A stretch of DNA of 23,326 bases. Origin: Acidobacteriota bacterium (GTDB taxonomy: Bacteria > Acidobacteriota > Blastocatellia > Pyrinomonadales > Pyrinomonadaceae). This document shows positions 16,085-23,326 of the stretch, in pieces. The translations under genes were made by a program, and so were the position numbers. How positions within the stretch are numbered: the stretch's first letter is position 1; each line of letters begins with the position of its first letter. The DNA lies in assembly GCA_013813755.1 (NCBI GenBank), contig JACCRD010000107.1, positions 1 to 23,326 on the forward strand, read 5' to 3'. The notes below the pieces were generated by a model. The model ran no database searches. It was not told the DNA's origin and saw only the letters and a list, made by a program, of their open reading frames with translations.

Positions 16085-16945
16085 ATGGAAAACCGGCGTT
16101 CGACATCGAATTTTTCAAAAGCGGTAAATAGTGAAAGATTTTCAAAGCCTTCTGACAATACAAAACCTGACGTTCCCAACAATCGTCAATTCGTCCGAGA
16201 GTTTTTAAAAAAAGAAGATAAGTTTAATTCTAAAAATAACAAGACAACCAGCGAAGCAAAAAGAAAAAAAGCGCCTCAAAATTCAAAGCTTCAAAAATAC
16301 AAAAAGTTCCAGTCAAAAAGCAATTTTAATCCGCGCGGAAAAGTCGCAAAATCATCGGAAAACATAGTCAAACCGAAAATAGTTTCGGATTTACAGATTA
16401 CGGACGGAAAACACATCGGAAAATATCTGCAAGGTTCAAACTCGCCCAAAACACGCCAAACTTCCCGGCATCTGCGAGAATCATTGTTCAAAATTCTTTT
16501 CAAGACTGTACGCGGCAGGAGATTTTTAGATTTATGCGCCGGAATCGGAACAATCGGCATTGAAGCCGTCTCTCGCGGGTCGGTCGTCAGTACATTTGTT
16601 GATCGTTCCGCGAAAATGTGCAGCTTGATCAGGAAAAATCTTGAAATCTGCCAAATTAAGAAAGGACACGGCGAAGTTTTTGAAATGGAAGCAGTACCTT
16701 TTCTGAAACAAATGAGTATACGCAATCGTCGTTGGGACGTGATATATTTTGATCCCGCATCCGGCGCGAATTTTGAAGAAGTCCTGGAATATTTCAAACG
16801 CGGAATGGCAATCGAAAAATCTGGAATTCTGGTTGTCGAACACCACTCGGAAATGTTTTCCCCCGAGAGTTTAGGTGTCCTGAAACGCTGGCGCGTAGTA
16901 ACACAAGGCGAAAATTCACTCAGTTTTTACGAGAAAAAAAGATAA
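16085..16945 (+). CDS. RsmD-like methyltransferase paralogue, catalytic motif lost, basic tail
   Basis: The C-terminal 170 or so residues align with RsmD, the 16S rRNA G966 N2-methyltransferase, and with the true RsmD encoded next. Shared features are FLDLCAGIGTIGIE (147-160, the SAM-binding loop), AVSRG, FVDRS, VVEHH and a FYEKK ending. The catalytic DPPY motif reads DPAS (223-226), and the TRPTSDR motif reads TRQTSRH. The first 100 or so residues are a Lys/Ser/Asn-rich, low-complexity, strongly basic extension absent from RsmD, which may bind RNA. AGGA at 16073-16076 supports the ATG. It may bind SAM and RNA without methylating, or have a changed target. The tandem position suggests duplication and divergence. 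Confidence 0.75.
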   Translation: MENRRSTSNFSKAVNSERFSKPSDNTKPDVPNNRQFVREFLKKEDKFNSKNNKTTSEAKRKKAPQNSKLQKYKKFQSKSNFNPRGKVAKSSENIVKPKIVSDLQITDGKHIGKYLQGSNSPKTRQTSRHLRESLFKILFKTVRGRRFLDLCAGIGTIGIEAVSRGSVVSTFVDRSAKMCSLIRKNLEICQIKKGHGEVFEMEAVPFLKQMSIRNRRWDVIYFDPASGANFEEVLEYFKRGMAIEKSGILVVEHHSEMFSPESLGVLKRWRVVTQGENSLSFYEKKR

Positions 16946-16947
16946 GT

Positions 16948-17030
16948 AGTGAATAGTTAATAGTTATTCGGTGATCAATTGTTATCGCTGCGTAAAATTG
17001 CTAACTGTTATCCGTTTAGCGGTCACTGAT
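16948..17030. repeat. Degenerate heptamer repeat before rsmD
   Basis: The gap between the two RsmD-family genes opens with seven-base units AGTGAAT, AGTTAAT, AGTTATT, CGGTGAT (16948-16975) and then becomes more degenerate, with recognisable units such as ACTGTTA and ACTGATA towards the end. The period-7 pattern resembles the short heptameric intergenic repeats known from cyanobacteria. An open frame starting at 16971 runs through it into rsmD but is not thought to be coding. Confidence 0.4.
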
Positions 17031-17033
17031 AAA

Positions 17034-17606
17034 ATGCGTATTATTTCCGGGGAATATCGCGGACGAATTCTGAAGAATCCTTCGGGTCAAAAAACGCGCC
17101 CGACTTCCGACCGTTTGCGCGAAACTTTATTTAATATCTTAAACCCTCTGATTTCAACGGAAACAAGATTTCTCGATTTGTGCGCCGGGACGGGAGCTGT
17201 TGGGATTGAAGCTGTTTCACGCGGCTGTGAGTTTTCAACATTTATCGATAAATCGCGCCGGTCCTGTGTTTTAATCGAAGAAAATCTTGACCTTTTGCGA
17301 ATACCTGAAAAACAAGCTGAAATCATCTGCCTGGAAGCGGAAAAATTCGTATCGCGTCAAAATTTGGAAGCCTGGGATTTGGTTTTTTTTGATCCGCCCT
17401 ACAAAATTGATTATTCAAAAATTTTATCTGAAATAGCTGCGAACGCAGGCAAATTGCTTCGGGATGAAGGTAAATTAATTGTTGAACACCATTTTAAGAA
17501 AATTTTACCGGAAAAGATTGGAAGTCTGCGGCGCGGTAGAATTATCAGGCAAGGGGAAACACAGCTTAGTTTTTACGAAAAAGAGGAATTGCCTGAAAAT
17601 CTTTAA
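17034..17606 (+). CDS. rsmD: 16S rRNA (guanine(966)-N(2))-methyltransferase RsmD
   Basis: Methylates G966 of 16S rRNA using SAM. The 190-aa protein begins MRIISGEYRGRIL, then TRPTSDRLRETLFN (21-34), FLDLCAGTGAVGIE (46-59, SAM loop), AVSRG, FIDKS, WDLVFFDPPY with catalytic DPPY at 120-123, and LIVEHH. Length and order match RsmD. The frame opens 21 codons earlier, at 16971, but that part lies in a heptamer-repeat region and is unlike the family, so the ATG at 17034 is preferred although its Shine-Dalgarno is poor. The stop TAA directly abuts the ATG of the next gene. It is the intact partner of the upstream degenerate paralogue. Confidence 0.93.
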   Translation: MRIISGEYRGRILKNPSGQKTRPTSDRLRETLFNILNPLISTETRFLDLCAGTGAVGIEAVSRGCEFSTFIDKSRRSCVLIEENLDLLRIPEKQAEIICLEAEKFVSRQNLEAWDLVFFDPPYKIDYSKILSEIAANAGKLLRDEGKLIVEHHFKKILPEKIGSLRRGRIIRQGETQLSFYEKEELPENL

Positions 17607-18515
17607 ATGAAAATATTTATATGGCTGATCCTCTGCCTGGTTTGGGGAACGACCTGGTTTTTTATCAAAGTGGGACTTGAAGATTTACCGCCCATCAGTT
17701 TTGCCGCCGCCAGATTTGTTCTGGCGTTAATAATTTTGGCAGCGATAATTGTGGTTCAAAAAATCGAGTTGCCGAAAACAATTCGAGATTGGAAGCTGCT
17801 CGCGCTGACCGGAATTATGCAATTTTCAATCAATTACAGTCTCGTTTTCTGGAGCGAACAACATATTTCATCAGGGCTTGCGGCAGTACTTCAGGGAATG
17901 ATTCCAGTCTTCGGACTTGCACTGGCGTGGTTTTATCTGCCGGAAGAAAAAATTACATGGCTAAAAATTTTAGCGGTTTTGCTTGGCGTTATCGGCGTGG
18001 CAATAATTTTTATCGAACAACTGCAAGTGACAAGCTTTTTAGCTTTTGTCGGCTGCGCGGCGATTGTCCTCGGCGCTTACGCCGCGGCGCACGCATCAAT
18101 TTTGATAAAAGCTTATGGCAGCCGGATTCATCCCGCCGGAATGTTATTCGGTCAAATGTTGTGCGGAATTCTGCCGCTGATTATTTACGGCGCCATTAAA
18201 GAAGGCAATCCAATTCATTTTAGATGGACCTGGCAGGCTTTAATTTCAATTCTCTATTTAACAATTTTCGGAACAATTCTAGCCTTTTGGCTTTATTACT
18301 GGCTTTTAAGTAAAATTGAATCGACCCGAGCAATGATGATTTCGCTGGTCACTCCGCTGATCGCGGTCGTTGTCGGTGGAACATTTTTAGATGAAAAACT
18401 GCCGCCGCAAACCGTTTTTGGCGGAGTTTTAATTTTAGCCGGCATCGGTTTAATCGTTTTTAAGGGAAAAATAAAAGATGGCGCGAACTTTCAGCCTATC
18501 GCTAAGGAAATTTAA
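17607..18515 (+). CDS. EamA-family (DMT) transporter
   Basis: A 302-aa inner-membrane protein with about ten hydrophobic helices in two EamA repeats (about 1-135 and 150-285). Typical signatures are CLVWGTTWFFIKVGLEDLPP near the start, AAVLQGMIPVFGLALAWFYLPEE closing the first repeat, and STRAMMISLVTPLIAVVVGGTFLDEKL in the second. Family members export or take up small metabolites such as amino acids; the substrate cannot be told. The ATG follows the rsmD stop with no gap, and aroC begins 5 bp after its stop, so the genes are probably one transcript. Nothing appears truncated. Confidence 0.88.
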   Translation: MKIFIWLILCLVWGTTWFFIKVGLEDLPPISFAAARFVLALIILAAIIVVQKIELPKTIRDWKLLALTGIMQFSINYSLVFWSEQHISSGLAAVLQGMIPVFGLALAWFYLPEEKITWLKILAVLLGVIGVAIIFIEQLQVTSFLAFVGCAAIVLGAYAAAHASILIKAYGSRIHPAGMLFGQMLCGILPLIIYGAIKEGNPIHFRWTWQALISILYLTIFGTILAFWLYYWLLSKIESTRAMMISLVTPLIAVVVGGTFLDEKLPPQTVFGGVLILAGIGLIVFKGKIKDGANFQPIAKEI

Positions 18516-18520
18516 TTTTT

Positions 18521-19687
18521 ATGTTTTTTAAGTTTACAACCGCCGGAGAATCGCACGGAAAAGCATTAGTTGCCGTAGTCGAAGGTTTGCCCGCTGGTTT
18601 AGAAATCGATGTTAAAGAAATAAATTTTGAACTTTGGCGGCGCCAGAAAGGTTACGGGCGCGGCGGACGGCAAAAAATTGAAAAAGATGAAGTTCAGATT
18701 CTCTCCGGTGTCCGGCACGGAAAAACACTCGGCTCGCCAATCGCTCTGACAATCGAAAATCGTGATTTTGTGCATTGGCAGGAAGTGATGTCCAGCGTCG
18801 CGCTTGAGTCCGCGCCGAAGAACCCGCGCCTTGTCACGCGCCCGCGTCCGGGTCACGCAGATTTATCGGGCGGTCAGAAATTTCAGACCAGAGATTTACG
18901 CGACATTCTCGAACGCGCTTCGGCACGCGAAACAGCTGCCCGCGTCGCTTCCGGAGCTTTCGCCAAACAACTCTTAAAAATATTTGAAGTGGAAATAAAA
19001 AGTCACGTTATAAAAATAGGAAATGTCCCGCCAAACCCTCTGCAAAAAACTTTTGCGGAAATTTCCGTTATCGATGAAGATGAACCGCTCCGCTGCGCCG
19101 ATAAAACTGTTCAAAATCAAATGATTGAATTGATCGACACCGCCAAAGCAAATGGCGATACGCTCGGCGGTATTTTTGAGGTCGTCGCAAAAAATGTCGT
19201 CGTCGGCTTGGGTTCGCACGTGTCCTGGAGTGAAAAACTCGACGGGAGAATCGCGCAGGCTTTTATGTCGATCCAGGCGACCAAAGCCGTCGAAATCGGT
19301 AATGGAATTGAAAACGCATTTCTTTTCGGCTCAAACGCGCACGATGAAATCGTTTACCAGGACGAAAAATTTCAGCGCGCGACGAACCGCGCCGGCGGAC
19401 TCGAAGGCGGAATTACAAACGGCGAAGAACTCCGCGTGCGCGGTTATTTAAAGCCGATATCCACTTTGCGAAAACCGCTGCGCTCGGTGGATATTAATTC
19501 AAAAGAAGAAGACCTCGCCGCTTTTGAACGCTCGGACATCACGGCGGTTCCAGCCGCCGGAGTGATTGGCGAAGCGATGCTCGCCATTATTTTGGCAAAC
19601 GCGATGCGCGAGAAGTTTGGCGGCGATTCAATCGTCGAAATGCAGCGTAATTTTGAAAGTTACAGCGAATCTCTGCGGGCTTTCTAA
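18521..19687 (+). CDS. aroC: Chorismate synthase
   Basis: Last step of the shikimate pathway, turning EPSP into chorismate with reduced FMN. At 388 aa it matches the monofunctional bacterial form. It shows TTAGESHGKAL with His12, RRQKGYGRGGRQKIEKD, LSGVRHGKTLGSPIAL, RPRPGHADLSG with the second catalytic His (112), RASARETAARVASGAFA, NRAGGLEGGITNGE, RGYLKPISTL and DITAVPAAGVIGEAMLA. No flavin reductase domain is attached. It lies between the EamA transporter and the archaemetzincin, 3 bp before the latter. Its product feeds PabB, encoded 14 kb away in this window. Confidence 0.97.
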   Translation: MFFKFTTAGESHGKALVAVVEGLPAGLEIDVKEINFELWRRQKGYGRGGRQKIEKDEVQILSGVRHGKTLGSPIALTIENRDFVHWQEVMSSVALESAPKNPRLVTRPRPGHADLSGGQKFQTRDLRDILERASARETAARVASGAFAKQLLKIFEVEIKSHVIKIGNVPPNPLQKTFAEISVIDEDEPLRCADKTVQNQMIELIDTAKANGDTLGGIFEVVAKNVVVGLGSHVSWSEKLDGRIAQAFMSIQATKAVEIGNGIENAFLFGSNAHDEIVYQDEKFQRATNRAGGLEGGITNGEELRVRGYLKPISTLRKPLRSVDINSKEEDLAAFERSDITAVPAAGVIGEAMLAIILANAMREKFGGDSIVEMQRNFESYSESLRAF

Positions 19688-19690
19688 AAC

Positions 19691-20644
19691 ATGAAAAAAA
19701 TTTATTTTATTGGCATATTTTCGTTGTGTTTCCTTTTTTTCAGCTGCGAACAAAACAATACCCCTCAAAATTCTACACCTGGAGTTGTTAACCAGCCGAT
19801 AAAATCTTCTACAAAAGTTAAACCACCTGAAAATCTGGTCAAGGCGTTAAAAGCGGTTGAACCTTTTTTTCAATTAATGAGCAAACCAAAACCGGATGAG
19901 TGGCTAGCGAATTTTAAAGAAGACGGACAAACTTTTGAACAATACATTAACAGCAGTCCGATTTTGCCAACCGCAGACAGAAAAATTCTTTACATTCAGC
20001 CGCTCGGAAAATTTGATCAAAATCAGATGAAAATTATTGAAATGACCGCCGAATATATGCGCGTGTTTTTCAATCTGCCGGTTAAACCTTTAAAAGAAAA
20101 AGCACTTGCCAAACAGCTTTCCTTAAAAAATCATCGCGTCGATAAGTTTTCAAAAATTACACAAATTCGCACCCGTTTTATTTTGGACGAAGTATTACAG
20201 CCGGAATTACCCGCGGACGCCGCCGCTCTAATTGCTTTCACAAATGAAGATTTATATCCGGAAGATGATGTGAGATACGTATTCGGACAGGTAAATATTG
20301 AAACCCGGGTTGGCGTCTGGTCACTTTTTCGACTTCAAAAATTTGCTGATTTTGAACAGTTTCTAACGCGCACTCTAAAAATTGCCGTTCACGAAATCGG
20401 TCATCTTTTTTCGATAAAACACTGCACAAAATACGAATGCGTGATGAGCGGAACAAATCATCTGGCTGAAACTTATAAACGTCCAATCGACGCGTGTCCC
20501 GAATGCATGGCTAAAATTTGCTGGATGACCGGTTACGAGCCTCAAAAACGGTATGAACATTTAGCTGAATTTTCTAAAAAAAGTGGACTGAAAAAAGAAT
20601 CTGACGAATTTACCAGAAAGAAAATTGCTGTTAACAATAATTAA
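19691..20644 (+). CDS. amzA: Archaemetzincin-type lipoprotein metalloprotease
   Basis: A 317-aa protein with the archaemetzincin core near the C-terminus: HEIGH (234-238), His244, Cys245, Cys250 with VM (251-252), and CPEC (269-272). This matches the HExxHxxxxxHC-C-M-CxxC pattern, in which three His bind catalytic zinc and four Cys a structural zinc. Upstream are ILYIQPLGKFD and LIAFTNEDLYPEDD...VFGQVN, also family-like. Two points are odd. It has a signal peptide with Cys19 after LFFS, so it should be a lipoprotein, whereas family members are commonly cytosolic. And the metzincin-turn Gly (HExxHxxGxxH) is Ser241. A low-complexity linker (about 20-45) follows the Cys. It starts 3 bp after aroC; substrates are unknown. 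Confidence 0.85.
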   Translation: MKKIYFIGIFSLCFLFFSCEQNNTPQNSTPGVVNQPIKSSTKVKPPENLVKALKAVEPFFQLMSKPKPDEWLANFKEDGQTFEQYINSSPILPTADRKILYIQPLGKFDQNQMKIIEMTAEYMRVFFNLPVKPLKEKALAKQLSLKNHRVDKFSKITQIRTRFILDEVLQPELPADAAALIAFTNEDLYPEDDVRYVFGQVNIETRVGVWSLFRLQKFADFEQFLTRTLKIAVHEIGHLFSIKHCTKYECVMSGTNHLAETYKRPIDACPECMAKICWMTGYEPQKRYEHLAEFSKKSGLKKESDEFTRKKIAVNNN

Positions 20645-20653
20645 TCTGCAAAT

Positions 20654-21925
20654 TTATTTTCCGATATCACGCCGAAACCGCATTCCGTTCCAATTAATTT
20701 TGCTGACAATTTGATAAGCTTTTTCCAGAGCCGAATCTAAATCCCCGCTTTTCACCGTTACGCCTAAAACACGTCCGCCGGCGGTAATAACATTGCCTTT
20801 AGAGTCTTTTGAAGTTCCAGAATGAAAAATATTCAGGTCATCTGTTTTAGCAAATTCGTCCAATCCGTAAATAATACTTCCTGTGACCGGCGTTTGCGGG
20901 TAATTTTTGGCAGCCAAAATCACGCAGGCGGAACTTCCCGCTTCCCACTCAATATTTATTTGAGAAAGTGTCTGGCTGTCGATCGCCTCGCAAATATCTA
21001 CCAAATCGGTTTTAAGACGAACGAGAATGACCTGCGTTTCGGGATCGCCAAAACGAACGTTATATTCCAGAACTTTGATACCGTCAATGGTCAGCATTAA
21101 GCCGAGAAATAAAATTCCGGCAAACGGAAAATTCTCCGCCGCCGCGCCTTTTAATGTCGGCTCAACAATTTCCCGGCAAATCTGTTTTATCTGTTGTTCG
21201 CTTAAAAGCTTGTTGTCGGTAAACGTTCCCATTCCGCCGGTGTTCGCGCCCGTGTCGCCTTCGCCGATACGTTTATGATCGCGACAGGGCGGCATTAGCA
21301 CAAAATTCTTTCCGTCGGTAAAAAGCAAAAGGGACACTTCTTTACCTATTAAACATTCTTCCAAAATAATTTTTTGCGCCGCCACTTTTCCCGCAATTTG
21401 AGCTAGTTCATTAACAGCTTTCATCGCTTCCGCGCGATTAACCGCCACAATGACACCCTTGCCCGCCGCTAATCCATCAGCTTTGACAACAATTGGTAAA
21501 CTTTTATCACCCGGAAAATCGCTTTCCAGAATTTCCGATGCTTCTTTTACCGAATTTGCAATTTTATATCGGGCGGTCGGAATGTTATGGCGCGCCATAA
21601 AATCCTTCCCAAAAGATTTGCTTGATTCAAGTTGTGAAGCCGCCTTTGACGCGCCGATAATTTTAAGTCCGTGTTTTTCGAATTCATCGACAATTCCCAG
21701 CGCGAGCGGATTTTCGCTGCCGACAAAAGTTAAATCAATTTTATTTTGAACAGTAAAATTTAGCAGCCCCTGAATGTCATTCGGCAGAATATCGACGCGT
21801 TCAGCTTGTTCTGAAATACCATGATTGCCATTTGCGCAAAAGATTTTATCGACCTTCTGACTTTTGCCAAACGCCCAGCAGAGCGCGTGTTCGCGTCCGC
21901 CGCTGCCGACTACTAAAATTTTCAT
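20654..21925 (-). CDS. purD: Phosphoribosylamine-glycine ligase (GARS)
   Basis: Second committed step of purine synthesis: joins glycine to phosphoribosylamine using ATP. The 423-aa protein has MKILVVGSGGREHALCWAF, NHGISEQAERV, VGSENPLALGIVDEFE, the ATP-grasp segments PIVVKADGLAAGKGVIVA, EECLIGKEVSLLLFTDG, CRDHKRIGEGDTGANTGGMGTF, NVRFGDPETQVIL, and the C-terminal GGRVLGVT. Length is standard and it is a single-domain, unfused enzyme. The ATG has no clear Shine-Dalgarno. The 3' end converges on the archaemetzincin gene across 9 bp without a visible terminator. No other pur gene is in the window. Confidence 0.96.
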   Translation of the reverse strand: MKILVVGSGGREHALCWAFGKSQKVDKIFCANGNHGISEQAERVDILPNDIQGLLNFTVQNKIDLTFVGSENPLALGIVDEFEKHGLKIIGASKAASQLESSKSFGKDFMARHNIPTARYKIANSVKEASEILESDFPGDKSLPIVVKADGLAAGKGVIVAVNRAEAMKAVNELAQIAGKVAAQKIILEECLIGKEVSLLLFTDGKNFVLMPPCRDHKRIGEGDTGANTGGMGTFTDNKLLSEQQIKQICREIVEPTLKGAAAENFPFAGILFLGLMLTIDGIKVLEYNVRFGDPETQVILVRLKTDLVDICEAIDSQTLSQINIEWEAGSSACVILAAKNYPQTPVTGSIIYGLDEFAKTDDLNIFHSGTSKDSKGNVITAGGRVLGVTVKSGDLDSALEKAYQIVSKINWNGMRFRRDIGK

Positions 21926-22330
21926 ATTTTGTTATTTTGAACTGCCGGAGAAATATTTTTCACCCACCAGGTGCGAAGATTCAGAAAAGAGAGATGTGTG
22001 GATAAAAACATAATCCCTCGGCGAAAATCTTTCGCTCTTGAATTTATAATCTTGATTTTTTTTGTAACTCGCTACTCGATTTATCTTAAATTAAATTTCC
22101 CGAAACAAAAACTTGACACCAAATGTTAATAATTATAACTTCAAAAAATAAGTTTTCTTCAATTTCTTTGAATATAACAATCGGGTTTTATACTTAACTT
22201 AAAAATTAATCGCTTCCTCCCGCGTAATTCATTCTTTAATTATTGTAACGTATTGACTTGTTTTTGAAATTGGATATTCTGAAGAAATTTTATTAATTAC
22301 TTTAAAGAACCAATGGGAAGGTAGTAAGAA
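21926..22330. other. 405-bp non-coding region between purD and the zinc-ribbon gene
   Basis: No open frame with family-like sequence was found on either strand, and no tRNA-like fold. The right half is AT-rich and holds two promoter-like elements reading toward the zinc-ribbon gene, TTGACA at 22113-22118 and a better-spaced one at 22253-22280. A small hairpin (GCGAAA, ATC, TTTCGC at 22021-22035) has no adjoining T tract. No convincing purD promoter was seen. Confidence 0.5.
22253..22280 (+). promoter_or_regulatory. Probable promoter of the zinc-ribbon gene
   Basis: TTGACT (22253-22258), a 16-bp spacer, and TATTCT (22275-22280): 9 of 12 consensus bases. Transcription would start about 45 nt before the GTG. 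A stronger -35 (TTGACA, 22113-22118) upstream has only a 15-bp spacer to TATAAC and is a second candidate. Confidence 0.4.
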
Positions 22331-22714
22331 GTGTTAAAAGTTGACTTTATAAACCAAGAGGAAATCGGTAAAAGCATTTTAAAAGCCGATTCAGAATTTG
22401 AAGATACACCAATTGTCTGTATTGACTGCGCCAAAAGTTTTATCTGGACGGCGGGCGAACAGATATTTTTTCGGGACAAGCAACTTAAAAATCCACCCAA
22501 ACGCTGTAAGGACTGCAAGCAGGCAAAGAATGAACGGCTCGCATCCATCGCTGCCGCGCAGGCTTCCGGCATAAAGCAAAAAATCGAGGTTGCCGTTCAC
22601 TGTGCCAAGTGCAATTCTCTCACGACAGTTCCATTTTATCCGTCACAAGGTCGCCCGGTTTATTGTCGGTCGTGCTTTCTTCTGATGAATCCTTCAGTAC
22701 TCAAGGTCGAGTAG
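22331..22714 (+). CDS. Double zinc-ribbon (CxxC) protein
   Basis: A 127-aa protein with four CxxC pairs: Cys30/33, 59/62, 91/94 and 112/115. The first module has CIDCAKSFIWTAGEQIFF...PPKRCKDCK, like the zf-trcl-type zinc ribbon. The second, CAKC...TTVPFYPSQGRPVYCRSC, fits the CxxC-x17-CxxC zinc-binding domain. Both should bind one zinc. An Ala-rich linker (about 70-80) joins them. Such proteins are common in several phyla but have no established function; nucleic-acid binding or a ribosome-linked role is only a guess. It starts at GTG with GGAAGG upstream (22317-22322, spacer 8). Its 3' end lies 4 bp from the end of the convergent transporter gene. Confidence 0.8.
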   Translation: MLKVDFINQEEIGKSILKADSEFEDTPIVCIDCAKSFIWTAGEQIFFRDKQLKNPPKRCKDCKQAKNERLASIAAAQASGIKQKIEVAVHCAKCNSLTTVPFYPSQGRPVYCRSCFLLMNPSVLKVE

Positions 22715-22718
22715 AAAA

Positions 22719-23326
22719 TTACCCGCCGACGTGAACATGCGGACGGCGTTCTGGAATCGGTTCAGCTTTCCGCAAAATCTCGCGCGTAACCGGAGCAGTA
22801 TCGCCTTCGCCGAATAAAACATAACGTATTAGATAATTTAAAGGTTTGCCCTCGCTCCAGCCGAAATAAACGTGCGGGATTTTTCCGGTTTTGTCTCTCA
22901 AATGAAGCAGCAGCGCGGCAATCGCGTTCGGCACAGCCGGACTTTGCGTTCGCATGATTCTGTAACCTTCGACTTCGATGCCGCGCACCTTTAATTTGCC
23001 CTTGAAATCGGAAGCGTCACCGAGTTCGACTTCAAAAAACAAAATCGGGTCGCTTGACGGAATGTGGTTGTCAAGGCGTTTTTCGTGTTCGTTAAAACGA
23101 TATTCTTCGACATCGCCGATTTCGCGCCGGTTGGTAACAAGGCGAATTTCTTCTTTATTTATATCGTTAAGAAATTCTTTGGCGCGTTCGTCGAATTCAA
23201 TTTTCTCAACGCGCAATTCGGTTGTTCGCGCCGCCCGCGAAACGAAACTAGTTACCACGATAGCGAGAATGAAAACCGTAGCAATGCGAATGCCGTCCGG
23301 TCGTTCATAAACGTTGACGATGGTTG
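22719..23326 (-). CDS. APC-type transporter, C-terminal part (5' partial)
   Basis: The frame is open from the right edge to the stop at 22719, about 202 residues. The part upstream of the GTG at 23258 reads VYERPDGIRIA then TVFILAIVVTSFVSR, a final membrane helix followed by RTTELRVEKIEFDERAKEFL. The GTG is therefore not the start, and the gene continues outside the window. What follows is a soluble domain of about 170 residues with EEIRLVTNRREI, PILFFEVELGDASDF, AIAALLLHLRDKTGKIPHVYFGW and LLRKAEP-like ending REILRKAEPIPERRPHVHVG. From memory, this layout is that of APC-family permeases with a C-terminal cytoplasmic domain. The substrate is unknown. It converges with the zinc-ribbon gene. 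Confidence 0.7.
   Translation of the reverse strand, partial: TIVNVYERPDGIRIATVFILAIVVTSFVSRAARTTELRVEKIEFDERAKEFLNDINKEEIRLVTNRREIGDVEEYRFNEHEKRLDNHIPSSDPILFFEVELGDASDFKGKLKVRGIEVEGYRIMRTQSPAVPNAIAALLLHLRDKTGKIPHVYFGWSEGKPLNYLIRYVLFGEGDTAPVTREILRKAEPIPERRPHVHVGG

Noticed and set aside
16291..16797. 168-codon open frame antisense to the RsmD-like gene
   Set aside because: The sense frame has clear RsmD homology, whereas this translation resembles nothing recognised.
16948..17030. CRISPR array
   Set aside because: The units are only seven bases, degenerate and contiguous, with no spacers and no cas genes.
16971..17033. Longer rsmD from an ATG at 16971
   Set aside because: The extra 21 codons lie in the heptamer-repeat region and lack RsmD character; the family begins at MRIISGEYRG.
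22021..22035. Hairpin GCGAAA-ATC-TTTCGC as a terminator
   Set aside because: There is no adjoining T tract on either strand and no gene ends here; it lies upstream of purD.
22719..23258. A complete 179-aa gene starting at the GTG at 23258
   Set aside because: The frame is open to the window edge, and the upstream codons form a membrane helix continuous with the downstream sequence, so the GTG is internal.

Overview
The window looks like chromosomal housekeeping DNA from a moderately AT-rich, diderm (Gram-negative-type) bacterium. MurE carries the DNPR motif of meso-diaminopimelate-adding enzymes. An LptE-like protein, an ExbD protein and a lipoprotein-type signal peptide point to an outer membrane. 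The mix of an archaemetzincin, two APC permeases (one with a soluble C-terminal domain), paired CxxC zinc ribbons and a degenerate argininosuccinate-lyase-like gene suggests Acidobacteriota, perhaps class Blastocatellia. That placement is an inference from protein style; I could run no search. I see no phage, insertion sequence, tRNA, rRNA or CRISPR array.

Layout. 1-1478 (+): murE, cut by the left edge. 1508-2950 (-): an APC amino-acid permease. 3066-6307 (+): pabB, an ExbD-type protein, a membrane-anchored J-domain protein and rpsT. rpsT has a near-consensus promoter and a clear terminator. 13420 down to 6387 (-): a long block of argininosuccinate-lyase-like pseudoenzyme, tilS, ftsH, folP, lptE and holA. 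Inside it, ftsH has its own promoter, a structured leader of about 130 nt, a TTG start with a strong Shine-Dalgarno, and a strong terminator hairpin just before folP. 13615-20644 (+): recG, an RsmD-like paralogue without the catalytic motif, rsmD, an EamA transporter, aroC and a lipoprotein archaemetzincin. 21925-20654 (-): purD. 21926-22330: non-coding. 22331-22714 (+): a double zinc-ribbon protein. 23326-22719 (-): C-terminal part of a second APC-type transporter, cut by the right edge.

How the genes fit together. aroC makes chorismate, pabB converts it to aminodeoxychorismate, and folP acts later in the same folate route. purD serves purine synthesis, which uses folate cofactors. murE, lptE and the ExbD-type protein concern the cell envelope. 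rpsT, tilS and rsmD concern the ribosome and tRNA. recG and holA concern replication and repair. FtsH and the archaemetzincin are proteases.

The least ordinary items are two apparent pseudoenzymes that keep the family scaffold but have lost active-site residues: the lyase-like gene next to tilS and the RsmD-like gene next to rsmD. Next come the ftsH leader with mutually exclusive pairings, the ftsH-folP hairpin, and the exported archaemetzincin with Gly-to-Ser in its zinc motif.
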